Shown here one piece after another: positions 9,097-17,132 of a stretch of 49,927 nt of DNA; the stretch's first letter is position 1; each line of letters begins with the position of its first letter. Both the position numbers and the translations under genes were made by a program. The DNA comes from Algoriphagus chordae (GTDB lineage: Bacteria; Bacteroidota; Bacteroidia; Cytophagales; Cyclobacteriaceae): positions 39,816 to 89,742 of the forward strand of contig NZ_QKZT01000020.1 of the NCBI RefSeq assembly GCF_003254055.1, in the 5' to 3' direction. The notes beneath the pieces were generated by a model. It was not told where the DNA came from. It ran no database searches and saw only the letters and a list, made by a program, of their open reading frames with translations.

Positions 9097-9120
9097 AGCC
9101 TGCTCCTCTTGGGGCAGGCT
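9097..9120 (+). terminator. Short hairpin between the GMC small-subunit and isomerase genes
   Basis: An inverted repeat with arms AGCCTGC (9097-9103) and GCAGGCT (9114-9120) followed by a weakly T-rich stretch. It lies in the 54-bp gap before the ATG at 9130. It could be a weak terminator or an attenuator that lowers expression of the last gene. Confidence 0.45.
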
Positions 9121-9129
9121 TACCTATTT

Positions 9130-9996
9130 ATGAACAAGCAAAGAAGAAAATTCCTACAGATAGGCAGTATGCTTGGTGTAGGCGCTGCACTGTTTCCTTA
9201 TGAACTAGCAGCTCATTCCCTTGACAAGGCTAAACTCTCCAAATTTGGACTGCAACTGTACTCCGTCAAGGAAGAAATGGCTAAGGATGCTGCTGGAACG
9301 ATGCGCAAACTGGCTGGATTTGGGTACAAGCAATTTGAAGGATTTGATGGGGGGAAAGGAATCCTTTGGGGGATGCAGCCTTCAGAATGCAAGAGTCTCT
9401 TGTCTGATATAGGGGTTGATTTTGTGTCTTCTCATGCCAATGTATTCAAGGATCTGGATTCGCAGGCTGAGCAAGCTGCAGCCGTGGGGATGAAATACTT
9501 GATTTGCCCATACATCGGAGCACAAAAATCAGTGGAAGATTGGAAAAAAGTTGCAGACAAGTTTAACGATGCTGGCGCAACACTCAAGTCTCATGGGCTA
9601 AAGTTTGCCTATCATAATCATGATTACACTTTCAAAATGCTAGAAGGGCAATTGCCTCAGGATATTTTGATGGAAAATACAGATCCGGATTTGGTTGACT
9701 TCGAATTGGATATGTATTGGTCCTATGTGGCAGGTTATGACGCGCTGGACTATCTGGCCAAGTTCCCAGGTAGATTCAAGCTTTGTCATGTAAAGGATGC
9801 AGAAGCCGAAGGAGGGGATTCACACGATCGTGGAGTGCTACTTGGTGCTGGCGAGATACCATATGCGGATATCATCAAGAAGTCCAAGAAATACGGAATG
9901 AAATACTTTATCGTAGAGCAAGAGCGATTTGTAGGGACTAATCCTATGGAGGCTGCTGAGAAGAATGCTGCTTATTTAAGCAAATTGAAGGTGTAA
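9130..9996 (+). CDS. Tat-exported sugar phosphate isomerase/epimerase family protein
   Basis: A 288-residue xylose-isomerase-like TIM barrel. I chose the ATG at 9130 because it places a good twin-arginine leader at the very N-terminus (NKQRRKFLQIGSMLGVGAAL); the upstream TTG at 9109 lies inside a hairpin. The mature domain shows the family signatures KFGLQLYSVKEEM, KFAYHNHDYTF, FELDMYWSY, KLCHVKDA and YFIVEQERF, which supply the likely metal ligands (H, D/E, H, E). It is the last gene of the rightward operon and the third isomerase-like barrel in the cluster; two of the three carry Tat leaders. It probably converts a periplasmic keto sugar, but the reaction is not known. Confidence 0.83.
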   Translation: MNKQRRKFLQIGSMLGVGAALFPYELAAHSLDKAKLSKFGLQLYSVKEEMAKDAAGTMRKLAGFGYKQFEGFDGGKGILWGMQPSECKSLLSDIGVDFVSSHANVFKDLDSQAEQAAAVGMKYLICPYIGAQKSVEDWKKVADKFNDAGATLKSHGLKFAYHNHDYTFKMLEGQLPQDILMENTDPDLVDFELDMYWSYVAGYDALDYLAKFPGRFKLCHVKDAEAEGGDSHDRGVLLGAGEIPYADIIKKSKKYGMKYFIVEQERFVGTNPMEAAEKNAAYLSKLKV

Positions 9997-10012
9997 ATTA
10001 ATTAGCCGAAAT

Positions 10013-10126
10013 CTTGCCAGGAGATTCTATTAAGTAGAATGGTCTCGGCAAGTTCGACCAGCACAGCTTAAGTATAGCGTTGGGAGCATGGGGAATTGCG
10101 GTGGAGCCGTAATCCCTCATGCTCCC
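10013..10126. other. Structured intergenic region with two strong hairpins (possible small RNA or repeat)
   Basis: Two hairpins follow the 9130-9996 gene. The first has arms CTTGCC (10013-10018) and GGCAAG (10047-10052), with further pairing inside (GAGA/TCTC, ATTCTA/TAGAAT). The second has arms GGGAGCATG (10082-10090) and CATGCTCCC (10118-10126) with inner pairing. CTCGGC (10044-10049) could also pair with GCCGAG further downstream. I do not recognise a known RNA family. It may be a terminator complex, an intergenic repeat or a small RNA. Confidence 0.4.
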
Positions 10127-10234
10127 TTTACTTAAAAACTCAGCCCGTTCCTCGAGGTCGGTTACTAAGCTTGTCAATGTGTGCCGAGTTGAAGCATAAA
10201 TTGTATTGCTACTGGCATCATTGCGGCTATAAAT

Positions 10235-10876
10235 TTAATTAGGGGATATCTTATTTCTGAAGAGAAGTAAGTATAAGGCTAAGGCCAAAATGATCAACAA
10301 AGCGACTTCGAATTGAGACCAGATCTGGGAGCGATTTATTACGATGTTGGCTTTGTTGATTAATTTTTCACCCTCTTCCAATTGGATTTTACTCAGGTTG
10401 TCTAGGTCCTGCTGAGCTTTACTTATTTTTTGATCATAGAGCTGTACTTGACTCAAATTCACCCCCGAAGAGGCTGAGTATATGAGATCATAGTTTTTGA
10501 TCTGTAGGTCATTTTCTATGATGGCCTTGAAATCGGCCAAATATTGTCCTTCCTGTTCTGTAAGTTTTGTTTTTTCAAAATCAGTCACTATCCCCAGGAT
10601 GTTTTGTTCATGCGTAGCAATTTCGTCCACCACTTTGGAGTAGTCATAGTTGTTGTCACAATGGTCCACTAATTTTTGGATCGTGAATAGATTCTCTGAA
10701 ATCTGGAAAATATAGCGTTCTACTACTAAGCGATCATTGTACACCTCTGTAAATGTATTGCTCAGATCTTTGAAAGACTGGCGTTGGATCAGATTCTGGC
10801 TGTAGATCAATAGCATTACTATTCCTATGATCACTAATGCGGTTATTTTCCTTTTTCTAAACACAGTGTTGGGCAT
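10235..10876 (-). CDS. Four-helix-bundle sensor-like membrane protein without an output domain
   Basis: A 213-residue protein with a membrane segment near each end (about 11-27 and 189-206). Between them is a long helical periplasmic region with heptad character, resembling the 4HB_MCP ligand-binding domain of chemoreceptors (QRQSFKDLSNTFTEVYNDRL, then ISENLFTIQKLVD). After the second membrane segment only a few residues remain (RNKISPN). There is no HAMP, kinase or methyl-accepting signalling domain. It is therefore either a stand-alone sensory or adaptor protein or the remnant of a receptor. It is transcribed away from the homogentisate dioxygenase gene. Function unknown. Confidence 0.6.
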   Translation of the reverse strand: MPNTVFRKRKITALVIIGIVMLLIYSQNLIQRQSFKDLSNTFTEVYNDRLVVERYIFQISENLFTIQKLVDHCDNNYDYSKVVDEIATHEQNILGIVTDFEKTKLTEQEGQYLADFKAIIENDLQIKNYDLIYSASSGVNLSQVQLYDQKISKAQQDLDNLSKIQLEEGEKLINKANIVINRSQIWSQFEVALLIILALALYLLLFRNKISPN

Positions 10877-11158
10877 GATTAATTGTTAGCGTTTGTAACT
10901 CATATCAGTTTAACCATATCTTTTCAACTTCCCAAATTTTTTGCTTGCAGAGCATAAAGATCATCGATTAATCTTTACGTAATCATTCCTAGGGTCTTTT
11001 TTTCGATTCAGTTTTTAGTTTTACTTGTCTATATAGGACAGGTCCTTTCTTAGTATTTATTCCTCATTCATTAATGCTTGTCACAATCATTTCTCGCGAT
11101 AAGCTGAGTCCTTTTGCTAGAATGTTTAAATTTAAGCTAAGAAATAAACCCAAAACTA

Positions 11159-12322
11159 ATGGCATACTATCACAGAATGGGAAGCATCCCAGCCAAAAGG
11201 CACACGCAGTTTCGTCAGCCTGATGGCAGTCTATACAAGGAAGAAGTAGTGAGCTCCAAGGGCTTTTCAGGTATCTACTCTACACTTTATCATATCTACA
11301 ATCCCAACGAAGTAAAAGCTATAGGCAAGCCAAAACCCTACTCTTGGAAGCCTGCTAAGGACTATGGATTGAATCAGACACATTTGAAAACCTCAGGTGT
11401 AGAATTCACCGGGGAGGATTATTTGTCCGCAAGAAGAAATCTCATGATGAATTCTGATGTAATGATGGGGATTTGCTCACCACGTCAGCGGAAAATGGAT
11501 TATTTCTTCAAAAATGCAGATGGCGATGAACTGATCTATGTGCACGATGGGGAAGGAGTAATGTATTCTCAGTTTGGAAAACTGGAAGTGCATAAGGGCG
11601 ATTACATTGTGATTCCTCGCACGACGATTTATAGATTTGAATTTGAAGAAGAAGGTCCGCTCAGACTTCTGATAATAGAGTCTGTGGGGGCTATTGAGAC
11701 GGTCAAGCGCTACAGAAATGAAGTGGGACAGCTGCTGGAACACTCACCTTATTGTGAGCGAGATATTCGTCCGCCGCATGAACTTCATGTAGAAAAGGAG
11801 AAAGGTGAACACCTTGTGCAAATCAAAAAACAGGGAATGCTACATCAGTATTCTTATGGACACAGCCCATTAGATATAGTGGGTTGGGATGGGTACTTAT
11901 ACCCTTATGCACTTTCTATTTATGATTTTGAGCCGATTACCGGTAGGATTCACCAGCCACCACCAGTTCATCAGACGTTCCAGGCTTGGGGATTTGTGAT
12001 TTGCTCCTTTGTACCAAGATTGTTTGATTACCATCCACTTTCTATTCCTGCCCCATACAATCATTCCAATATTGATTCGGACGAGGTGCTGTACTATGCG
12101 GAGGGAGAATTTATGAGTAGGAAAGGAATAGATCGAGGATCCTTTACCCTACATATGGGAGGTTTGCCACATGGTCCACATCCAGGAACTGTGGAGAAAT
12201 CTATCGGAGCTAAAGCAACAGATGAATATGCGGTAATGCTCGATACATTCAAATCACTGCAGATTACGACGGATGCCCTGGAATTCGTAGATGAAAATTA
12301 CCCGATGAGCTGGACGGAATAG
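11159..12322 (+). CDS. hmgA: Homogentisate 1,2-dioxygenase
   Basis: A 387-residue non-heme iron dioxygenase that opens the ring of homogentisate to maleylacetoacetate in tyrosine/phenylalanine breakdown, in the cytoplasm. The start (AYYHRMGSIPAKRHTQFR) and the C-terminal cupin (PYNHSNIDSDEVLYY, GGLPHGPHPG) are characteristic of the bacterial family. By analogy with the human enzyme the iron ligands are probably H302, E309 and H338. The length is slightly shorter than the human enzyme, as usual for this branch. It is a single gene with its own terminator; no other tyrosine-degradation gene is visible in the window. Confidence 0.9.
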   Translation: MAYYHRMGSIPAKRHTQFRQPDGSLYKEEVVSSKGFSGIYSTLYHIYNPNEVKAIGKPKPYSWKPAKDYGLNQTHLKTSGVEFTGEDYLSARRNLMMNSDVMMGICSPRQRKMDYFFKNADGDELIYVHDGEGVMYSQFGKLEVHKGDYIVIPRTTIYRFEFEEEGPLRLLIIESVGAIETVKRYRNEVGQLLEHSPYCERDIRPPHELHVEKEKGEHLVQIKKQGMLHQYSYGHSPLDIVGWDGYLYPYALSIYDFEPITGRIHQPPPVHQTFQAWGFVICSFVPRLFDYHPLSIPAPYNHSNIDSDEVLYYAEGEFMSRKGIDRGSFTLHMGGLPHGPHPGTVEKSIGAKATDEYAVMLDTFKSLQITTDALEFVDENYPMSWTE

Positions 12323-12347
12323 AAAGTTTGGGCTACCTAAAATTTAA

Positions 12348-12377
12348 AAAGCCTCGATCTGTGAAGGTCGAGGCTTT
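12348..12377. terminator. Bidirectional terminator between hmgA and the phosphatase gene
   Basis: A 10-bp inverted repeat, AAAGCCTCGA (12348-12357) and TCGAGGCTTT (12368-12377), in the gap between converging genes. The T-run is short on the right and A-rich on the left, so it probably works best for the leftward phosphatase transcript. Confidence 0.7.
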
Positions 12378-12398
12378 ATGTTGGTAGGATTTGGATAC

Positions 12399-14033
12399 TT
12401 ACTTTTTGTCAGTAATCTCCAAAATAGGTTGTCCTGTAGCTCCATTTGGGAGCTTGATGTCAAGCATCATGGAAAGTGTAGGAGCGATGTCCGTGATGGT
12501 AGCATAGCGAGAGCTTTCGCCAGCGGGCACATGCCATCCATAGAATAAAATTGGGACATTGGTATCATAAGTGAAACCTGTGCCGTGAGAGGTGCCGGTG
12601 GCGCCACCAGTAAGCCATCCTGGCTCAAGAATTATCAGGATATCTCCAGAAGCCTTATGGTTATAACCCATTTGAAGTAGTTTAGCCCGGCCATAAGGAA
12701 ATGCTTTTGTTCTCATAGCGGTACCAGTATAAACTTCCTTGATGCCATCAAATTTCAACAGGAACTGAGCTATTTCATTTTCAAAATCTTCCTGATTCAT
12801 TTTCTTTTCTAGAATCAATTCCTGATTAAGGAAAAGTTGTCCATTTGAGCTGTTTTTGATCCAGTCACCCTCTCCATACTTAGAAGAGATGAAATTGAGA
12901 AGTTCTGTATTCACTACACCAGTCCTAACATTTCCACCAGGTACATTCTGACTGACCATGTGTGTAGCTATTTCAGCTACTGCGTGATCTGCAGAAAGAA
13001 AAACTAAATATTGGTCTTTACCATAAGTCTTGTCAAGGTAGTTCAAAAGTCTTTCGATCTCCTTGTCTAAGCGTAGGTAATTGTCTTCAACTTCTTTGGA
13101 TTGAGGACCAAATCTATGTCCGATGTAATCAGGCGAAGAAAAGCTCAAGGCCAAGAAATCCGTTTCTTCTCCCATACCCAGTTTTTCACCTTCTAGAGCT
13201 GCTAGCGCAAAATCCAAGGTCATCGAGTTGCCGAATGGGGTGGAGGCAATCATTCCGAACTCTCCGTTCGTCTTTCTCAGTTCTGCTAGGTCATAAGGGA
13301 AAGTTGGACTGTCTTTACCAGAGAATTTACCTTCAAATGGATTGTCATCCTCCATACTTGCTGTATAAGTATTAATAGGGTAAAGTGTATTCCAGGTTTG
13401 AGAAAGATACTTGTCTACAACTTTTTGTTTGTTGAATTTATCTACCCAGTTTGGTAGTTTCTCGTGATAATAAGAAGAAGTCATAAACTCACCCGTGTTG
13501 GCATCAAACCAATAGGCATCTCCCATATGTCCAGCTGGTAAGCTGGCTCCACGATCTTTGATGGCTACACCTACAACTTTCGATCTCTTCTGGGAAGCAA
13601 TTCGAAGTTCGTCAGTGATGGTAGTAGTAAGTAAGTTTCTAGGACTGATAAAGCCATTGTCTTTAGATCCTCCGACGTTAGTCACGGCAGTATCTTCTGC
13701 GCAGTATAACATTCGGTCCAAACTTTCTACGTACCAATCATTTCCGATGATACCATGAGTAGCGGGAGTAGTACCCGTATAAACAGAAGCATGACCAGGT
13801 CCGGTATAGGTGGGAATATAATTGTAGTGGCCATTTTTCATCATGAAACCATCATTCATCAATCGCTTGAATCCTCCATCTGAATACCTGTCGGCAAAGC
13901 GATACAAATACTCTTGGCGCATCTGATCAACTACTATACCGACGATGAGTTTTGGCTTGTCGGCTTCCGACTGTGCTAGTATTGGGCCTGTGGCCAAAAT
14001 AAAAAGCAAAAATACAATACTGAGTTTTTTCAT
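12399..14033 (-). CDS. PafA-like alkaline phosphatase family protein, secreted
   Basis: A 544-residue secreted metallo-phosphatase with a signal peptide (cleavage after about residue 20, ILAQS). Motifs match the PafA branch of the alkaline phosphatase superfamily: the first metal Asp in GIVVDQMRQ, the nucleophile T77 in PTYTGPGHAS, N98 in IIGNDW, and the K159/R161 pair in AIKDRG that marks phosphate-monoesterase activity. Further metal ligands lie in FSSPDYIGHRFG, LSADHAV and SHGTG. The likely role is to release phosphate from organic monoesters in the periplasm. It is monocistronic. A TATATTTG box lies about 120 bp upstream. Confidence 0.87.
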   Translation of the reverse strand: MKKLSIVFLLFILATGPILAQSEADKPKLIVGIVVDQMRQEYLYRFADRYSDGGFKRLMNDGFMMKNGHYNYIPTYTGPGHASVYTGTTPATHGIIGNDWYVESLDRMLYCAEDTAVTNVGGSKDNGFISPRNLLTTTITDELRIASQKRSKVVGVAIKDRGASLPAGHMGDAYWFDANTGEFMTSSYYHEKLPNWVDKFNKQKVVDKYLSQTWNTLYPINTYTASMEDDNPFEGKFSGKDSPTFPYDLAELRKTNGEFGMIASTPFGNSMTLDFALAALEGEKLGMGEETDFLALSFSSPDYIGHRFGPQSKEVEDNYLRLDKEIERLLNYLDKTYGKDQYLVFLSADHAVAEIATHMVSQNVPGGNVRTGVVNTELLNFISSKYGEGDWIKNSSNGQLFLNQELILEKKMNQEDFENEIAQFLLKFDGIKEVYTGTAMRTKAFPYGRAKLLQMGYNHKASGDILIILEPGWLTGGATGTSHGTGFTYDTNVPILFYGWHVPAGESSRYATITDIAPTLSMMLDIKLPNGATGQPILEITDKK

Positions 14034-14050
14034 CTGTTTATAATTATTTT

Positions 14051-14070
14051 TTCCCGATAGCTATGGGGAG
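14051..14070. repeat. Degenerate REP-like palindrome
   Basis: The sequence CCCGATAGCTATGGGG at 14053-14068 is an imperfect palindrome of the kind scattered between genes in this group (ideal form CCCGATAGCTATCGGG). It lies in the leader of the phosphatase transcript. No function is assigned. Confidence 0.4.
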
Positions 14071-14149
14071 GAATCTCGCATTGTAGTTGATCCTCACAGG
14101 ATGTGACGATTTTGTCGTGCTCGATTCATGATTTGATTTTTTTGATATC

Positions 14150-14157
14150 CAAATATA
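14150..14157 (-). promoter_or_regulatory. Possible -7 box of the phosphatase promoter
   Basis: Read on the minus strand this is TATATTTG, a full match to the Bacteroidota TAnnTTTG -7 element. It lies about 117 bp before the phosphatase ATG. I did not find a TTTG at the expected -33 distance, so support is partial. Confidence 0.3.
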
Positions 14158-14240
14158 AGGATATGACTCAATCTGTGGATTAAGACTTTGTTAAATGGTC
14201 AAAAGCTTTGACATTAGAAGTCTTAAACAATATGATTCCT

Positions 14241-15839
14241 ATGAAAAAGATATTTTGGACCCTGCTTTTACTTGTTTGCTCTCTTTCGGTATTCTCTCAA
14301 TCCTATTTCGAAGATGGACTAAGCTCAGAATGGCATAAGGGGAGGAGAGATGAACTGAGGAAACTGATGCCAGCAAATTCTGTAGCGGTATTTTTTAACA
14401 ATCCAGTAAAAAATCGAACGAATGATGTGGATTATATCTACCACCCCGATACTGATTTCTTTTATCTAACTGGGTTTCGTGAGCCAAATGCCGTATTGGT
14501 GATTTTCAGCGAAGAGCGGGAAGTCAATGGGAATGTGACTAACGAGCAGATCTTTTTACAAAATAGAGATCCAAGGGCAGAAATGTGGAATGGCAAAAGA
14601 CTAGGCACCGAAGGAATGAAAAGTGAACTGGGTTTCAAAGATGCCATACTCAATTCTGAATTTGCTGCTAAGTCAGGCATCAATCTTCAGGATTTTGATA
14701 AGATTTTGACTTTTAGTCTTTCCGAAGGCATTGAAGAGAGCAGCACCAATCAGCCTCTGATTCAGATGGTGGATGAGTTTAAAACTGCTACTGCCTACCC
14801 AGAGAAACTCAACGAAGCAAGCGCTCAAATATATAAATTGATCAAAAACTCAGATCTAGAAACCTCTGATCGAGTGGTTCAGATGCTGAAGAGATACGAA
14901 CGTCAATATCCAGATATGATGGATGATCCTTTGATTAGTTCTTTTATGAATGCGGATTCTCCAGAAAAAAGAATGGTGGTGAAGGAGGAAATCCCAGAGC
15001 AAAAACTGGATATATCTTCACTAGCTAGCTTGATGGCTGCGCTACGAGAAGTGAAGACCCCTGAGGAAATCGCCTTGCTGAAGAAAGCAGTGAAAATCTC
15101 TGCAGTAGGGCAGATCGAAGTGATGAAAGCAGCGAAAGTCGGCATGACTGAGCGGGAGATCCAAGGAGTACATGAGTTTATCTATAAACGCTACGGAGCA
15201 GAAGAATTGGGTTATCCTTCTATTGTAGGGGCTGGAAATAATGGATGTATTCTTCATTATATCGAGAATGATAAGCGTGATTTGACAGACAGGTTGTTAT
15301 TGATGGATCTGGGCGCTGAGTGGAGGGGGTACACGGCAGACGTGACTCGTACTATACCTATCAACGGCAAATTCAATGAAGAAGAAAAAGCGATCTATGA
15401 ATTAGTTTACCAAGCACAGGAAGCAGGAATTGCACTTTCCAAGCCGGGGGCTACTTTTCAGGAAATCGATGCTGCAGGACGCAAAATCATTGATGAAGGA
15501 CTAGCCAAACTTGGCATTATCAAAAAGGGAGCGAGCCACCAGTATTTTCCTCATGGTACTAGTCATCATATCGGGTTGGATGTGCATGATCGAGGCACGC
15601 GAAATCCATTGCAAGAAGGTATGGTTTTTACGATTGAGCCGGGGATCTATATCCCTGAAGGATCCGACTGTGATCCTAAATGGTGGGGGATAGGAGTTCG
15701 AATAGAGGATGATATTTTGATCACTGCAGATGGTGCTGAGAACCTCTCTGGGGATGCCCCACGCTCAGTTGCAGCCATTGAAGAGATGATGCGACTTCCC
15801 TCTGTGCTGGAGGAATGGGTGTTGCCTGAGATCGATTAA
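14241..15839 (+). CDS. Secreted aminopeptidase P family protein (M24 Xaa-Pro aminopeptidase)
   Basis: A 532-residue metalloprotease removing N-terminal residues before proline. I chose the ATG at 14241 because it gives a clean signal peptide (MKKIFWTLLLLVCSLSVFSQ); in-frame starts at 14208 and 14232 would add 11 and 3 residues before it. The N-terminal creatinase-like domain (about 20-250) contains DTDFFYLTGF. The C-terminal pita-bread domain carries the five metal ligands: D356 (LLMDLGAEWRG), D367 (ADVTRT), H442 (HGTSHHIGLDVHD), E466 (FTIEPGIY) and E489 (VRIEDD). The signal peptide suggests a role in periplasmic peptide turnover. It stands alone and runs away from the phosphatase gene. Confidence 0.88.
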   Translation: MKKIFWTLLLLVCSLSVFSQSYFEDGLSSEWHKGRRDELRKLMPANSVAVFFNNPVKNRTNDVDYIYHPDTDFFYLTGFREPNAVLVIFSEEREVNGNVTNEQIFLQNRDPRAEMWNGKRLGTEGMKSELGFKDAILNSEFAAKSGINLQDFDKILTFSLSEGIEESSTNQPLIQMVDEFKTATAYPEKLNEASAQIYKLIKNSDLETSDRVVQMLKRYERQYPDMMDDPLISSFMNADSPEKRMVVKEEIPEQKLDISSLASLMAALREVKTPEEIALLKKAVKISAVGQIEVMKAAKVGMTEREIQGVHEFIYKRYGAEELGYPSIVGAGNNGCILHYIENDKRDLTDRLLLMDLGAEWRGYTADVTRTIPINGKFNEEEKAIYELVYQAQEAGIALSKPGATFQEIDAAGRKIIDEGLAKLGIIKKGASHQYFPHGTSHHIGLDVHDRGTRNPLQEGMVFTIEPGIYIPEGSDCDPKWWGIGVRIEDDILITADGAENLSGDAPRSVAAIEEMMRLPSVLEEWVLPEID

Positions 15840-15856
15840 GTTCGATGAAATAAACC

Positions 15857-15880
15857 CTCGCGGCGGCGCGGCGACGCAAC
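15857..15880 (+). repeat. GC-rich terminal repeat, left copy, flanking the GxxExxY gene
   Basis: A very GC-rich 24-bp sequence beginning CTCGCGGCGGCGCGGCGACG, in otherwise AT-leaning DNA. Its reverse complement is found at 16308-16331 with 21 of 24 bases matching. The two copies bracket the GxxExxY gene. Confidence 0.75.
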
Positions 15881-15896
15881 GTATTTTTGTCTGAAT

Positions 15897-16280
15897 ATGG
15901 AAAAGATTGAGAATGATATTGTTACTTTAGTTCTGGATAAAGCATTTATGATTCATAAAGAGTTGGGACCAGGTTTGCTAGAGTCCATTTATGAAAGAGT
16001 GTTAAGTCATGAGTTGAAAAAGTCTGGACTTAAAGTAGCGAATCAAGTATTTATTCCTTTCCTGTGGGATGATATTACTTTTGAAAATGGGTTTAGGGCA
16101 GATTTAATCGTTGACGATAAGGTGATCATAGAGATTAAATCGGTTCAAATGATTGCTCCAGTCCATGCTAAGCAATTAATGACCTACCTACGACTTACAA
16201 AATTGAAGCTAGGATTACTATTAAATTTCAATGAGGCTTTATTGAAAGATGGAATTAAAAGAGTTGCCAATAATTTATAG
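15897..16280 (+). CDS. GxxExxY family protein (PD-(D/E)XK nuclease-like)
   Basis: A 127-residue member of the GxxExxY family, named for the motif here at G26-L-L-E29-S-I-Y32 (GPGLLESIYE). A PD-(D/E)XK-like core is visible: D69 in FRADLIVDD, then E79 and K81 in IIEIKSV, followed by a helix with HAKQLMTYLR. Biochemical function is not established. These genes are widespread and often multi-copy, and they turn up in 23S rRNA intervening sequences and next to GC-rich repeats. This copy is bracketed by a 24-bp inverted repeat, giving a compact unit of about 475 bp that may have moved as a whole. Confidence 0.85.
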   Translation: MEKIENDIVTLVLDKAFMIHKELGPGLLESIYERVLSHELKKSGLKVANQVFIPFLWDDITFENGFRADLIVDDKVIIEIKSVQMIAPVHAKQLMTYLRLTKLKLGLLLNFNEALLKDGIKRVANNL

Positions 16281-16307
16281 TTGAGCTTAGAATAATCGTA
16301 CGAATTC

Positions 16308-16331
16308 GCTGTGTCGCCGCGTCGCCGCGAG
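16308..16331 (-). repeat. GC-rich terminal repeat, right copy, inverted
   Basis: The inverted partner of the repeat at 15857-15880 (three mismatches over 24 bases). It contains two CGCCGCG steps. It lies 27 bp after the GxxExxY stop codon. Confidence 0.75.
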
Positions 16332-16372
16332 AAAATCAACAATTACACCTTTTGCAGGAGCTTTTTTATTAG

Positions 16373-17023
16373 CTAGTCCTGCTTCTTCAGATCACCCCGT
16401 TTGATAGATCGAATAAACTGCCCCCAGGCGAATGGATCCAGGAGTCGGAGTGTTCTTGGCCCATAGAGATCTTGATTTTGTATGGCTTGCCCTTGCTGGA
16501 AATACCGGAAGTTCTCGTTGCCTGAGGCAGGCATGGATTCCGCCCAGCGTAGTAGCATTTCTGGGCTCATGTTGGCGCGGGAGATGGATAAAGGATCTAC
16601 CATATTCAGGGCGATTACCGCCTGTTTGAATTCCTCCTCAGTTGGATAGGGCATTACTTCAATTTCTGCCAGCGCTATTTCATCCACTTGCATGGTCAAT
16701 ATCAAACTGATACGATCATCTTTCATGTTGTCTGGAATTTTGAAAGTTTGTTTTTTCAAACCTATAAAGCTGAAAATAACGGAATCACCTTCTAACACAG
16801 GCATGGAAAAGTAGCCGAAGCGACCAGAACTAGTACCTCTTCCTTTTTTAGGAACATAAATGTTTACCCCTGCCACAGCATCAGTGCTATCTGCATTAAG
16901 GATAATACCCGAAAGTTGGATTACTTTTTTTTCTTGCACATCTTGAGCATTCACTTCAAGTGAGGAAAAAAATATTCCCATTAGGAAAACAAAGGTGGCA
17001 CTAAGGAGTAATGGCTTCTTCAC
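16373..17023 (-). CDS. Carboxypeptidase-like regulatory domain protein, secreted
   Basis: A 216-residue secreted protein with a GTG start and a signal peptide (to about residue 26, LEVNAQ). Residues about 35-115 form a CarboxypepD_reg-like beta-sandwich: IQLSGIILNADSTDAVAGVN, then GYFSMPVLEGDSVIFSFIGL. The C-terminal part (about 120-216) has no domain I recognise and ends in a charged tail. Such proteins without a TonB-receptor barrel are common in Bacteroidota and their function is mostly unknown. It lies between the GxxExxY unit and a divergent ArsR-like gene. Confidence 0.7.
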   Translation of the reverse strand: MKKPLLLSATFVFLMGIFFSSLEVNAQDVQEKKVIQLSGIILNADSTDAVAGVNIYVPKKGRGTSSGRFGYFSMPVLEGDSVIFSFIGLKKQTFKIPDNMKDDRISLILTMQVDEIALAEIEVMPYPTEEEFKQAVIALNMVDPLSISRANMSPEMLLRWAESMPASGNENFRYFQQGQAIQNQDLYGPRTLRLLDPFAWGQFIRSIKRGDLKKQD

Positions 17024-17132
17024 AAATTGGGGGACTTAATAGAACAGCGGACTATTTTAATTCTAATGCGATATTACCCTAATTTCGGATGATTTTTTAT
17101 TTTACCCTCATAAACTCCGTTAAAACTTACAA

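Noticed and set aside
10877..11158. The gap between the sensor-like gene and hmgA as a possible RNA gene.
   Set aside because: AT-rich and without strong stems; most likely only the divergent promoter region.
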